Origin: Fulvia fulva
Lineage: Eukaryota > Ascomycota > Dothideomycetes > Mycosphaerellales > Mycosphaerellaceae
Reading direction: 5' to 3'
Assembly (NCBI RefSeq): GCF_020509005.1
Contig: NC_063012.1
Span: 8,556,001 to 8,620,000 of the forward strand
Length of the DNA stretch: 64,000 nt
Positions within the stretch are counted from its first letter, which is position 1. Each line of letters begins with the position of its first letter. Both the position numbers and the translations under genes were made by a program. The notes beneath the pieces are model-generated. The model searched no databases. It was not told where the DNA came from and saw nothing but the letters and a program-made list of their open reading frames with translations. Of the stretch, positions 43,799 through 54,565 are shown one piece after another.

Positions 43799-45982
43799 AT
43801 GGCAGGCAAGGAGGCCACCGTGTACATCGTCGACGTCGGGGCGTCGATGGGCAACAAGCGCTACGGTCGAGACAAGAAGGACCTTGACTGGGCTCTGGAA
43901 TATGTTTGGGACAAGATCACAGCAACTGTCCAAACGGGCAGAAAGACGGCAATGGCTGCTCTGGTGGCCTTACGAAGTGACGACACTGATAATCCTATGG
44001 ACTCGGAAGAATCTTACCAGAACATCAAGGTTCTGCAAGGGCTCGGTCAGGTCTTGATGCCTGATGTTCGAAGACTACGAAACGAACTTGTCGTGAGCGA
44101 TACACACGCCGGTGATGCCATTTCTTCCCTGGTAGTCGCTGTTCAGATGATCGCGGAGACATGCAAGAAGCTGAAGTACGATCGAAAGATTGTCTTGGTC
44201 ACCGATGCTCGCGCATCGATGGAAACAGACGATCTTCCACAGATCAAGAAGAAGATCCAGGAAGACGGCATTGACCTCTTCATTGTTGGTGTCGACTTTG
44301 ATGATCCCGAGTATGGCTTCAAGGAGGAATCCAAAGATCAGCTCAAGCTCGATAATGAAGAGATCTTTCGTCAATTTTGCGAAGACTGCAACGGCACGTT
44401 CGGTACGCTAGCACAAGCTGTCGAGGCAATGCAAGTGCCGAGAACAAAGTCGACTAGGCCTGTCCCCAGCTACAAAGGCTTTCTCACTCTTGGTAACCCG
44501 GAGCTGTTCGAAGATGCACTGACAATAGATGTGGAGCGCTACCCGAAAACCATGGTCGCCAAAGCTCCTACAGCCAGCAAGTTCGTGGTGAGGCATGGAG
44601 TTGCAGAAGCAACACAAAGCTCCGCCACTTTGTCCAATGGCGATAATGCCCCAGCCGACGAAGGCGATGGGCTTGCCAACATTGTGACCGCCAGAACATA
44701 CCAAGTCGACGACGAGAATGCTCCAGGTGGCAAGAAAGATGTCAAGCGTGAGGAGCTTTCGAAAGGCTACGAATATGGCAGGACAGCTGTGCACATCTCC
44801 GAAAGTGATCAGAATGTCACAGCGTTTGAGTCGAAGCAAGGCCTCGATATCATCGGCTTTGTTACCAAGGCACAGTATCAGCGATACCTGGATCTGTCAA
44901 GATCGAACATGATTGTCTCGCAAAAGCACAACGACAAGGCTTCCATGGCGTTGTCTTCCTTCATACACGCACTGTACGAGCTTGACTCTTACGCCGTCGC
45001 GAGACTTGTGCCGAAAGACATGAAGGACCCCAAGGTCATCATCTTGGCACCCAACATCGAGCCGGACTTCGAATGCCTGTATGATATCGAGCTACCGTTC
45101 GCGGAAGACTTGAGGAGCTACAAATTCCCACCGCTGGACCGTGTGGTCACTGTAAGCGGCAAAGTGCTGAAGGTTCATCGCAACTTACCGGCCGATGAGC
45201 TTCAAGACGCGATGAGCGACTATGTAGATAGCATGGACTTGTCAACGTTCGGCAAGGATGACGAAGGTGAGGATGCCGAGTATGCACAGTTTGATGAGAC
45301 CTTCAGCCCGATGCTGCATCGCCTGAATCAAGTCATCAAGCATCGTGCTGTGTATCCTGAAGCACAGATCCCGGGGCCTTACGACATATTGATCAAGTAT
45401 TCGCATCCCCCTGAAGATTTGGTCGAGAAGGCCAGACCAGCACTAGACAGAGTGATCAAGGCCGGTGAAGTGAAAAAGGTGCCGGCCAAGGCTCGTGGCA
45501 AGCGATATAGCAGGAAAGAGGCACCGAAACCACTCTCTGACCTTGATGTGACTGCATTGCTCGCGCAAGATCCAAATCGCAAGAACAAGCGAATCGATCC
45601 CAAAAACGCAGTGCCGGAGTTCAAGCAGATTTTGGAAAACGCCGAGGACGAAGAGCAGCTGGCTGATGCATGCAAGCAGCTCAAGAATATCGTTTACGAC
45701 TGGATCAAGCATTCGGTCGGCGACTCCAACTACGGGCGAGCTGTCGAGGCCATACGCGTGATGCGTGAAGGCATGATCGAACTCGAATTCCCTGGGCCAT
45801 ACAACGCCTTCCTCAAAGAGCTGAAGGAGAAGACGCTTGGGGACGATCTTGGCGGAGAACGGAGGGAGATGTGGTACCGGGTCAGAGTCAACAGGATGAA
45901 GCCTATCTTGAAGGGTGAATGTGAGGCGAGCGAGGTCACGGAGGAAGATGCCAAGCAGTGGATGTCCATGCAACTGGTTTGA
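43799..45982 (+). CDS. ku80: Ku80, ATP-dependent DNA helicase II subunit 2
   Basis: A 727-residue, intronless frame, close to the usual length of fungal Ku80. The protein pairs with Ku70 as a ring on broken DNA ends, starts non-homologous end joining and also acts at telomeres in the nucleus. The N-terminal KEATVYIVDVGASMG is the hallmark beta strand of the Ku80 von Willebrand A-like domain (about 5-220, with KIVLVTDARA inside). The Ku core beta barrel follows (about 225-450), then the C-terminal arm and the helical Ku80 C-terminal region ending in an EVTEEDAKQW motif. The ATG lies in ATCATGGC. Flanks are transposons upstream and a glycosyltransferase downstream, with no functional link. The counterpart in Neurospora is mus-52. 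No damage seen. Confidence 0.93.
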   Translation: MAGKEATVYIVDVGASMGNKRYGRDKKDLDWALEYVWDKITATVQTGRKTAMAALVALRSDDTDNPMDSEESYQNIKVLQGLGQVLMPDVRRLRNELVVSDTHAGDAISSLVVAVQMIAETCKKLKYDRKIVLVTDARASMETDDLPQIKKKIQEDGIDLFIVGVDFDDPEYGFKEESKDQLKLDNEEIFRQFCEDCNGTFGTLAQAVEAMQVPRTKSTRPVPSYKGFLTLGNPELFEDALTIDVERYPKTMVAKAPTASKFVVRHGVAEATQSSATLSNGDNAPADEGDGLANIVTARTYQVDDENAPGGKKDVKREELSKGYEYGRTAVHISESDQNVTAFESKQGLDIIGFVTKAQYQRYLDLSRSNMIVSQKHNDKASMALSSFIHALYELDSYAVARLVPKDMKDPKVIILAPNIEPDFECLYDIELPFAEDLRSYKFPPLDRVVTVSGKVLKVHRNLPADELQDAMSDYVDSMDLSTFGKDDEGEDAEYAQFDETFSPMLHRLNQVIKHRAVYPEAQIPGPYDILIKYSHPPEDLVEKARPALDRVIKAGEVKKVPAKARGKRYSRKEAPKPLSDLDVTALLAQDPNRKNKRIDPKNAVPEFKQILENAEDEEQLADACKQLKNIVYDWIKHSVGDSNYGRAVEAIRVMREGMIELEFPGPYNAFLKELKEKTLGDDLGGERREMWYRVRVNRMKPILKGECEASEVTEEDAKQWMSMQLV

Positions 45983-46760
45983 TGATACACCGAGGATGAG
46001 GAATGACGGCGTTGCGGTGTTTCCGGGGCAGTGCAGCAGTCCAAGTAGATACCCACTGTTGACAGATTGTGTTCCTTGACCACAGTTGCGTTCGTGATAT
46101 TTGTTGATGTGGTTGTTGTGATGCCCTTTTTGACAGTTCATGGCATCGCTGCCGCCGGATACGAGGTCTATTCGTGTTGGTCATCCTGGCAAATGTGCCG
46201 CGCTTTCCAGGGTGCTGGGTCGTGGTCATTACCGAGGGGCTGGGGTCAGGGACAACGGTCAGCAGAACAGGAATGGAGCTCATGCAGTTCCAACCTCACG
46301 CCTTCCGGCACGTGTGCTCACACAAGCAAAGCAATGTGAAGCATTGAATTCAGAGGACGAGGTGTGATGGCGCGTCCGGGTGCAACGTCCAGCAAATGGT
46401 GGCTGCTAGCTCTGGTGCATCGGTCTGACACAGCGGGCCGAGAAGCGAATTGCGTTTTCTGCGACAGTTGAGAACTTGAGAGTGCTTTCTAGAGGCTAGC
46501 GCCACCGGCTGCTCGACCCACGGCTCCTGAGAGGCTGAGACGTTGCTTTGCTTTGCGCTGGGGTGTCGTGTGGCGCACCCTGTCGAGACTCGAGAGACCC
46601 TGGAGCAAGCGAAGTGGTGAAGGCTGCGTTCGCCGGCTTTCCAGGTGTCTATTCGTGTGCTCTCTCATGTCCAGGGCACCTCCCACTACCCATCACTGCT
46701 ATTCTACACTGATGCTCTCAGGCTGTTAGCATCGCGCTGCATCTCCACGACTCCGATGAC
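45983..46760. other. Intergenic region, ku80 to glycosyltransferase
   Basis: About 780 bases of normal composition, containing presumably the ku80 terminator and the promoter of the next gene. No coding or RNA gene that I can support; short frames here lack family features. Confidence 0.6.
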
Positions 46761-48227
46761 ATGCTTCTAACGCAGATCGGGCGAGGTCCTCGGCTGGCCG
46801 TCCTCTTTGCGCTGTCCTTCACGTTTGTCATCCTGCTGCAACAGTCCAGCTACGCTCCGCTCCCTCAGTGGCAGCTGTCAAGCGAGCGACTTCACCAAGC
46901 AAGCCAAGAGCTGCTGCATAAGTCTTCGCCAACAGAGTCACAACCTGGCGCGACCGCACCTTCCGATCAGGATGGAAACGATGCCGTCAAACACTCGGGC
47001 CTGCCATGCAAGTCACTTCCCGGTGGCGAAGACGTTTTGGTCGTGATGCGAACAGGAGCGACCGAAATCAAGGACAAATTACCCGCTCAGCTATACACCA
47101 ACTTTGAATGTTTCCGGCATCACATAATCTTCTCCGACTATGAAGAGGACTTTCTAGGATTCCAGGTGCATGATGTGCTCAAGGACATGCCGCAAGACAT
47201 CAAGGCCACCAACGAGGACTTCAAACACTACCTTCACATCCAGCATGTTGGCCGGACCGGACTGGATCCGCAAGAACTTTCCGGCAAGGTCAGCGAGGAG
47301 AGTGGGCCTGTTGGAAAGAATGACAATGCAGGATGGCGACTCGACAAATGGAAGTTTCTGCCGATGATGAACCAGACGCTGAACCTGCACCCGCATTTCA
47401 AGTGGTATGTCTTCTTGGAGCCAGACACTTATTTTGTGTGGTCGAATTTTCTGCAGTGGATTGCCCAGTTGGATGCTTCGAAGCCGCTCTATTACGGCAG
47501 CGAAGTCCAAATCGGGGAGGATCTGTTTGCCCATGGTGGATCAGCATTTGTCATTTCGAAGCCTGCCTTGGAGAAGGGTGTAGCGATGTACAATTCGAAG
47601 GTCGACGAGTGGCACGCTTGGACAGCTGGGCATTGGGCCGGCGACTGCGTCCTTGGGAGAGTTCTGCACGATGCCGGAGTCGACTTGAGTTGGGGATGGC
47701 CCATGTTCCAAGGTGGCGAGCCCGCTTTCGACGGTCGATGGTTGGAAGCCAAACGAAGCAAGACAATGTGGTGTGCCCCTGCACTCTCATACCACCACAT
47801 GGTGCCCAGCCAGATCTTGGACTACTGGCACTTTGAGCAGAAGTGGATCAGGGAGCATCCACCTAAGGGGGATGAGCGAAGCACATGGTGGCACAAGGAC
47901 AACAGCAGACTCCTTCATCATGGAGATACTTTTAAGTCCTATGTTCTGCCGAACATCACCGAAGAAAGGCACGACTGGGACAGCAAACCTGAGACCCAAC
48001 ACGATGACACTGTGGGTATCTCGATGGAGGATTGCAAAGCGATATGTCAGAAGATCCCTACCTGTTTACACTATGCTGTTGGTCCATTTGGTTGTTCGAC
48101 TGGCGTCGAGCTCAAGATGGGTCGTGCTGCCGAGAAGACCTCTTCTGGCTGGATGCTGGATCGAGTGGCCGTGTGGCAGAAGGAGCTCGACAAGTGCAGC
48201 GGCAAAGATGGCTGGAGTACTACTTAA
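46761..48227 (+). CDS. GT31/fringe-like glycosyltransferase, type II membrane protein
   Basis: 488 residues, no intron needed. A single hydrophobic segment at about 11-26 after a short basic N-terminus indicates a type II Golgi/ER membrane anchor with a lumenal catalytic domain. The core (about 85-365) has a beta strand ending FLEPDTYF (about 218-225), whose E-P-D is the DxD-like metal/nucleotide-sugar site of fringe-like enzymes. It then has FAHGGSAFVIS (about 256-266) and WAGDCVLGRVL (about 292-302), both typical of the fungal fringe/DUF604 family. The C-terminus (about 415-485) has four Cys (425, 429, 435, 445) in a PAN/apple-like arrangement. It probably transfers a hexose to glycoproteins or wall glycans; the exact donor and acceptor cannot be told from sequence. 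Confidence 0.82.
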   Translation: MLLTQIGRGPRLAVLFALSFTFVILLQQSSYAPLPQWQLSSERLHQASQELLHKSSPTESQPGATAPSDQDGNDAVKHSGLPCKSLPGGEDVLVVMRTGATEIKDKLPAQLYTNFECFRHHIIFSDYEEDFLGFQVHDVLKDMPQDIKATNEDFKHYLHIQHVGRTGLDPQELSGKVSEESGPVGKNDNAGWRLDKWKFLPMMNQTLNLHPHFKWYVFLEPDTYFVWSNFLQWIAQLDASKPLYYGSEVQIGEDLFAHGGSAFVISKPALEKGVAMYNSKVDEWHAWTAGHWAGDCVLGRVLHDAGVDLSWGWPMFQGGEPAFDGRWLEAKRSKTMWCAPALSYHHMVPSQILDYWHFEQKWIREHPPKGDERSTWWHKDNSRLLHHGDTFKSYVLPNITEERHDWDSKPETQHDDTVGISMEDCKAICQKIPTCLHYAVGPFGCSTGVELKMGRAAEKTSSGWMLDRVAVWQKELDKCSGKDGWSTT

Positions 48228-49025
48228 GCGATCAAGAGAGAGACTCTGTCTCAAAGAGTGTTTTCAAAGTGAGTGCGAAAAGACGGTACTTCAGAGGGGC
48301 TTGACGAGTCGAGAGCGTTGTCACGCCGGACTATCGAGAGAAGACCGTCACAACCACGTCGACCCGGGTCGAAGAAGTCGAGTCCTGACTTCAGCAGTGC
48401 TGTTTGAGACGACTCTGTCCCAGCGACTGATGGAATGGAGATCTGCTGCAAGGGCCGTATAGCATCGCCTTTAACAGGCAGAAGAGGAGACGAGGGCAGA
48501 GCAGGAGCAGAGATGGCAAGAGCATATACAGTATAGACTAGAAGAAATGGGTACATAGACAAGGCGTTTTCACATATTGGCGCTAGGCGATATATTGTTC
48601 CGAACACATGGCAGTAAGCCACGTGAAAACCACGCGAACACCCTCATTCACTTCCTGGCCCAGGGTTTTCCAAGACTCTGCTTATTTATCCTGTTCATCA
48701 CGCGACCAACAACAAGGCTGCGCAACCTCGTCTGTACCACTGCAGAAGGCCATCGCCCATGCTGGTCCCTAACCGCTAGGATCATCTCTTCTCCGCATCC
48801 ACCACACAGCCAATGAACAAGGCCCTCTCCACATCCTCTCCGTCGAAGACCATCTAGAACTCGGCACTTCATACAGCGGGCAACGCTTTCGGATATACCA
48901 CAGCAGCGAGACGACGCGCTACAAATCGGCCATAAAATCTCTTCCGTGAGCTTCGTATTGGGACTCGATTCCTTTCCTGTAAGCTCACCCATCGCACACC
49001 CAACCTGACAGAAACAATCGCCACC
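48228..49025. other. Intergenic region, glycosyltransferase to permease
   Basis: About 800 bases with normal composition. No convincing gene or RNA. It ends in GCCACCATGG, a strong translation-start context for the permease. Confidence 0.6.
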
Positions 49026-50805
49026 ATGGCAGAGACCAGAGTACGTAACGAAGAGAAGAAAGAGGACTTCATAGTACACGGAGCTGAAGATGAGCTGCAC
49101 AACACCGAGTCCATGAAACAGACTGTCGTCGACGCGAAGAGAGCTTCCGACAATGAGCAAAGCATGACTTTAATGGAAGGCATTCGCCTGTACCCCAAAG
49201 CTGTGGGGTGGTCAGTCTTAATCTCGACGTGTATAGCCATGGAAGGCTACGATGTGACTTTGACGAATAACTTTTATGCTTTTGATACGTTCAACAGGGT
49301 GAGTCGGTTGAAACTTGACCTCATTCTGTATCTGATGGCATTATATAAATACAGCGTGCAATTTGCCGATGGGACGTATCAAGTCCCAGCCTCCTGGCAA
49401 GCCGGCCTTAGCAACGGCGTCAACATCGGTGAGATGATCGGACTCCTTCTCAACGGCTAGATCGGCGAAAAGTTTGGATATCGAAAGACAGTGATGGGCT
49501 ACCTGGTGGCGCTTATCGGCTATATCGCCATTTTCTTCAATGCGCAGAACGTCGAGACGCTTCTGGTCGGCGGGATACTGTGTGGTATCCCCTGCGGAGT
49601 GTTCCAAACATTGACCATCACGTATGCCTCCGAAGTCTGCCCTGTCGCATTGCGAGGCTATCTCACCACCTATGTGAACTTCTGTTGGGGACTAGGACAG
49701 TTGATCGCCATCGGTGTGATCAAAAGTGTGCTGCACCGGACCGATGAGTGGGCGTACAGAATTCCCTATGCGTTGCAGTGGATGTGGCCAGTCCCTCTCC
49801 TGATTGGTGTGGCCCTCGCTCCAGAGTCACCCTGGTGGCTGGTACGCAAAGAGCGTCTTGAAGATGCGAAGAAGGCTCTGCTGCGTCTGACCAATTTGAA
49901 TCGTGAGACCGATTTCAACGCCGACGAGACTATCGCTGTGATGGTTCACACCACTGCACTCGAAGAGAAAATCACCAATGGAGCTTCTTACCTGGACTGC
50001 TTCAGAGGCACCGACTTGCGAAGGACCGAAATTGTGTGCATGTGCTGGGCGATGCAGAACTTGGCAGGCAACAGTTTGAGCAACTATTCGACCTATTTCC
50101 TGGAGAACGCCGGCCTCTCCCAGTCCAACTCGTACTCCTTCGCAATGGGACAGTACGCCATCAACATGGTCGGTGTCTTTGGCGCGTGGGGTCTGATGAC
50201 AGCAGGAGTGGGTCGTCGCTCGCTCTACTTCTACGGACTCTGCGGACTGACCGTAATGCTCTTCATCATGGGCTTCCTCGGTCTGGTGCCAGATTCGCAC
50301 CGCGATGCAGCTGGTCTTGCGACAGGATCTATGATGATTGTATGGGCCTTGGTATACCAGCTGACAGTCGGTACTGTCTGTTATTCGCTGGTCGCCGAAC
50401 TGTCCACGCGAAGACTTGCAATCAAGACCGTCGTTCTTGGAAGGAATCTGTACATCGTAATTGGTATCGTTTGCTCGGTGCTTACCCCTTATATGCTCAA
50501 TCCAAGTGCGTGGGACTGGGGCAACTATGCGGGCTTTGTGAGTGTCCTCGAACGGGATTCTTTGACATCGAGTATCATGCTAATATCACTTGCAGTTCTG
50601 GGCCGGGAGCTCCTTTCTTTGCGCTGTTTACACATATTTCAGGGTCCCGGAACCCAAAGGAAGGACATTTGCGGAGCTCGACTTGCTCTTTGAGCGCCAT
50701 ATCAGCGCAAGGGACTTTGCGAAGACGAAAGTCAATGTCTTCAAGGAGGTGGTCGATGCGGGAGTCATGGCTCAACGTAACGATTCTCTGAAGGCCGTCC
50801 AATGA
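49026..50805 (+). pseudogene. MFS sugar permease, alpha-glucoside (maltose) transporter type, with in-frame stop
   Basis: Three exons: 49026-49306, 49355-50537 and 50596-50805. Intron 2 (50538-50595) is a clear GTGAGT...TTGCAG. For intron 1, a 5' site at 49307 (GTTGAA, 48 bp) keeps the frame, while the better-looking GTGAGT at 49299 (56 bp) would shift it. The spliced frame is 558 codons with a TAG at codon 129 (49458-49460). It lies just after SNGVNIGEMIGLLLNG, where this family normally continues with an aromatic or other residue into the GEKFGYRKT loop. The rest is intact: EVCPVALRGYLT, ESPWWLVRKER, the central loop, VAELSTRRLAIKT and RVPEPKGRTFAELD, with about 12 membrane segments. It would import alpha-glucosides at the plasma membrane if whole. 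It may be a recent pseudogene, a strain allele or a sequence error. Confidence 0.82.
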
Positions 50806-50951
50806 TAGGGGGAATAGTCTAGAGCCCAATACGCATGCAATGGTACCCTGTCCTTGTGCCAGGCTGCGGTGTGTCGCGCACTCATCTTCACCTCCTTGTT
50901 GGTGAAGCATTGGCTGGGATGCTTGTTGTGTCTCCGAGTACTCGACCATGC

Positions 50952-52565
50952 TCACTCCTTATCCATGTCGTCGGGATCGTCCAAGCCGCAGTAGCGTGGC
51001 GCTGGGCAATACGCAGCCGGAGCCATGTGTATTTGCCAGTATTTCTCCACGACAGGGTTGAACGACCGCGCTGGCTCATCATCGTACTCCGGATGAGTTA
51101 TCTCTTCCTTCAGGATACTCTGTCTGTGTTCATCATCCAGGAAATGCATAAATTGTCGTGATATCTTGACGTATTGCAGCACGCCCTGCCTTGCATCGAT
51201 AGTAGATCCAGTTGTCCAGGCCAGGAGGAACGGCTCGATCAGTGGCGCATCTGTCACTGAAGGATGGGTCGTACCTTTGGCTGTCACGAACCAGGCAAAT
51301 TTCTTCTTCTCGTCGATGACTTTGCGGACTAGGTCCTTGACCACCTGAAAGTGCGGCCTACCTTGGAAAATAGTGTGCCGCGCTGACCAGGATTGAGAGT
51401 GCACGATCAACACTGGGACGTTGATGTCGTCGTTGAGTGGACCACTCTGCTTGCCAGGATCCAGAATGATAGCGCCTACGAAAGGTAATTTCTCTGAAGG
51501 CCCACCTCTGAGTGTTTGCAGAGCGAGCGTTGCGCCATAGGAGTGACCTCCAATGACGACTCGGTCCATCATCAGCCTGCTCTTGAACTCCGCCAGATCC
51601 TGACCCTCCATCCTCGCATTGCTCTTGTACACCTCAGCTCCTCGACCATCGTTGATCGCTCGCAGTATGCGCACTGTCTCTTCTACTTCGGCCTGCCTCA
51701 TGTCCAGTTGCATGGTTTTGAAGTCTGCGATCTCTGGGACAGGGTCCAGCATCTCAGGACTGACGTGAAAGAACGTCCGTGACTGTGTCCCGTTCATGAT
51801 CACAGTCCCGGGACCTGATCCATCTCTATGCTCAATGGCAGCTACAATGTAACCTCTCGAGGCCAGCTCACCACAGTATTGCGTGTAGCTGTTCCGGCTC
51901 GAGGCCATTCCGTGGGAGAAGACGATGATCGGGAACTTGGGTAATCCATAGTCGTCGAGAGGGTGTTCTTGATCGTAGTCGAGGTAAGGCGCTTGGTAGG
52001 CATGATATGGCTTGGCGGTGCCGTGCAGAGGGACATCGACATTGGCCGGGATGATTGTGCTTCCAGCTAACATCCACAGACCAAATGTGAAGACATTGTT
52101 CGTGAGAAAGTTGTTGATCTTGGCGAATCTTGCATATCCTTCGCCCGTCAGGCCGAGGGGTTTCGAGACCCATGGGTGGTGTTGGACTCGAGAAAAGGCA
52201 TCCTTCACTGAAGGGTAGTATAGGGAGAACAGGACAGTCTCGAGTTCAAAGACGGGAGCTCCAGTATCCTTCAGCACAGCGTCTGCTATCCGCCGTTTCT
52301 CACACGGTGCCTCGATGTCGACAACGCCAACGTCGAAGCTGCCCGAGTAGTTTGGAAGCTTGGAGCTCAGGAAAGGCATGTCGAGGATCAAGCAGTAAAA
52401 GAGATAGAAGGCCACGAGGGAGCAGGCGGCATACTTGAGCGTGCCTTTGATGCTCCGCGGCCGACAAGCGGATGGCAGCAAAGTCATATCGCAGCGATGA
52501 TGCGTGCGATCAAGCCATAGAATCTGCACTGCAATAATAATAAAGAGGGTGACTTTCTTCTGCAT
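50952..52565 (-). CDS. PAF-acetylhydrolase-like membrane serine hydrolase
   Basis: 537 residues, alpha/beta-hydrolase fold of the plasma/type II platelet-activating-factor acetylhydrolase family, which removes short acyl groups from phospholipids. Evidence is the VFSHGMASSRNSYTQ oxyanion/entry region (about 215-229), the nucleophile elbow GHSYGA with Ser342, the acid in ILDPG (Asp369) and the His in GTTHPSVTD (His434), in the family order. A hydrophobic segment at about 43-62 predicts a membrane anchor. The first ATG adds another hydrophobic stretch (5-18); an alternative start at Met27 (52487) would leave one anchor, and I cannot decide between them. It is convergent with the permease, with 146 bases between stops. 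Substrate in fungi is not established from sequence. Confidence 0.85.
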   Translation of the reverse strand: MQKKVTLFIIIAVQILWLDRTHHRCDMTLLPSACRPRSIKGTLKYAACSLVAFYLFYCLILDMPFLSSKLPNYSGSFDVGVVDIEAPCEKRRIADAVLKDTGAPVFELETVLFSLYYPSVKDAFSRVQHHPWVSKPLGLTGEGYARFAKINNFLTNNVFTFGLWMLAGSTIIPANVDVPLHGTAKPYHAYQAPYLDYDQEHPLDDYGLPKFPIIVFSHGMASSRNSYTQYCGELASRGYIVAAIEHRDGSGPGTVIMNGTQSRTFFHVSPEMLDPVPEIADFKTMQLDMRQAEVEETVRILRAINDGRGAEVYKSNARMEGQDLAEFKSRLMMDRVVIGGHSYGATLALQTLRGGPSEKLPFVGAIILDPGKQSGPLNDDINVPVLIVHSQSWSARHTIFQGRPHFQVVKDLVRKVIDEKKKFAWFVTAKGTTHPSVTDAPLIEPFLLAWTTGSTIDARQGVLQYVKISRQFMHFLDDEHRQSILKEEITHPEYDDEPARSFNPVVEKYWQIHMAPAAYCPAPRYCGLDDPDDMDKE

Positions 52566-52740
52566 CCGGTCACGCGGATCCGAAAGCCCCGTGAGCCCCT
52601 AAGGACCTGGATGTGAGAACCTTGGCGAGTGTGAATCTGAGATACAGAAAAGCTACCTGAGAAAACTCTAAATACAAAGCTGAGCGCCAAGCCGGCGGTG
52701 TGTTCGGATAAGAACGTCACATCCTCCCCTACTAGATCCT

Positions 52741-53138
52741 AACACACCTGTGTCAGCCTGAGGCGGCCAGCCTAATCGCCTATATACTTAAATCGATAAC
52801 AAAAGAGATCCTAAAGCTTTAGCTTCCTTCGTCGTAGCTTCCTAGCCTACGACCCTTTAGCTCACTTCACTCCGTATATATAACTGCCTGACGCGGCTTA
52901 ACTCTACTACCTAAGCTTACTACGAGCTTACTAACCCCGTTAGATAACCTCGCCGTAAGCTTCTTACGCGTATTCGCGCCTTCCTATATCGTTAGAAGCT
53001 CGTAGTATAAGGTAGCTTATATAGAATATAAGTACAAAAGTACGCTCTTATTCTAAATCAATCTGACTACGAACATTAACCTTTAAGCTTACTAGGTCTT
53101 TAATAACCTCTTCGCCCTTTAGTAGCTTCTTCCTTAAC
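52741..53138. other. RIP-degraded repeat flank
   Basis: Composition changes abruptly after about 52740-52790 to TpA-rich, CpA-poor DNA with no open frame. It is the left part of whatever repeat copia-4 entered, which continues at 59788. The copia-4 duplication TTAAC is at 53134-53138. Confidence 0.55.
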
Positions 53139-53372
53139 TATTAAATAGGTACGAGTTACGTAGTAGTAGAAGACGGCGGATTATACAAAAGACGAAGAAG
53201 GACCTAATAGGATAGCGTGTATCTATATATAGTATCGCCGGTATTAGTATAGGTAGATACTAGGTATCTAGATATTTACTAGCCTATAGGCTAGTAAACC
53301 CTAGTTACGTAATATAGTTATATAATATACCTATACCTATATACTTGTCCTACGGCCTATATATTCTTAATA
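53139..53372 (-). repeat. Copia-4 3' LTR
   Basis: 234 bp, TATTAAATAG...CTTAATA, both ends changed from TG/CA by RIP. The LTR palindrome survives as TACTAGCCTATAGGCTAGTA. Confidence 0.9.
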
Positions 53373-53449
53373 CTCCTACTTAGGCTATATAGTCTCCTAT
53401 AATCCCTTTACGTAAGCTAGAGCTACCTTATAAAGTTTTAGAACTACTA

Positions 53450-54565
53450 ACGTACTTTACTACCGAGCGGGCCACTTTTGCTAAGAACTATACCACTTCT
53501 ATAGATATAGCTATATAACCACTATTACAGCGTATATTATCTTCAAACGAGGCCAAACTGACCTTAGCTATCTAGGCTACGAAACGCGACGCGATAATTA
53601 CGAATCGACTTACTATAAAGGTATACGACGCGTCTCGAACTATACTAGGGTATCGATTAAATAGACGACCTCCTCGGGGTAACTACGAGCCCAATTCGAA
53701 GAAGCTTATAGAGCTAGAAGAGAGGGTGATACTTGAGTATATACTCGAGCTAGATCTTAGAGTTTTCCCGCTATTAAAGGCTAGTATACGAGTAATAGCC
53801 GATTTATTACTATAAGAGAAGGGTCTTAAGCCCGCTAGTCTCAATTAGACAGATAGGTTCATTAGGCGGTATCGTGAGCTAAAGGTTCGTATAACACGTA
53901 GATACGATCGTTAGCGAGCCCTAATAGAAGATCTAGACGTTATTAAGAGGTAGTTCTTACTTATACGTAATATAAAGGAGAAGTATAGCATCCTTAACTA
54001 GGACACCTATAACTTCGACGAGATAGGGTTTATAATAGGTGTCATTACGTCTTAGAGCGTCGTTACGGGTTTAGAAAGGCGTAGTAGAAAGAGGAAGGTC
54101 GTTTAATAGGGCAATAGAGAGGGAGTAGAGAGATAGCGCATTAGATAGCTCTTATATAAAGCGAGATTAGTAAGCTACGTAAGTCTAATAAGGCCCTTAT
54201 ATAGCGGAAAGTACGAAAGCGTAAGTATATTTAGTCTAGAGGGTCTCTAACCTTCGATAAGGCGTCGTAATTAATATCTCTAGAGGATACTAGAAGGTAG
54301 GAAGTAAGTAGAGAGTTGCTAGATAGTGTTCGGCTAGTACTAAGGCTACGACGCTATAAGCGATATAGCGAGTCGGGGTATAACGTACGTACCTATTAAG
54401 TAGACTCGCTAGATAGCGAAGAATCTAAAGAGGAATTGTCCTCCTAGTAACGATTCTATAGGATGTCGTCGTGTTAAGATACCGTCGTAATGAAAGTAGA
54501 AGTAGTATAGTTCTTAGCAAAAGTAGCCCGCTCGGTAGTATAGCCCGCTCAGTAGTAAAGCACGT
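53450..54565 (+). mobile_element. Pogo-3: Fot1/pogo-like non-autonomous copy
   Basis: 1116 bp between TA at 53448-53449 and 54566-54567. Removing it restores the copia-4 sequence GAACTACTA-GCTATTAAGG. Termini are ACGTACTTTACTACC... and ...GTAAAGCACGT. The left end has one and the right end two of the 17-bp subterminal units. The interior matches pogo-1, with the same internal deletion and the same RIP changes; 54051-54487 looks identical to 36781-37210 by eye. Confidence 0.85.

Noticed and set aside
43593..44057. A 154-codon plus-strand frame overlapping the ku80 start
   Set aside because: It overlaps the strongly supported Ku80 N-terminus in another frame and its translation is Arg/Ser/Thr-rich without a recognisable fold.
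46067..46367. Short frames between ku80 and the glycosyltransferase
   Set aside because: Under 100 codons, no motifs, overlapping each other in different frames; chance open frames in an intergenic region.
49458..49460. Programmed stop-codon readthrough in the permease
   Set aside because: The stop is TAG followed by ATC, not the TGA-CTA type context known for fungal readthrough, and it falls within a membrane domain rather than before an extension.
46761..52565. A secondary-metabolite or sugar-utilisation gene cluster (glycosyltransferase, permease, lipase)
   Set aside because: No backbone synthase, no pathway regulator and no shared substrate logic; the neighbours look incidental.
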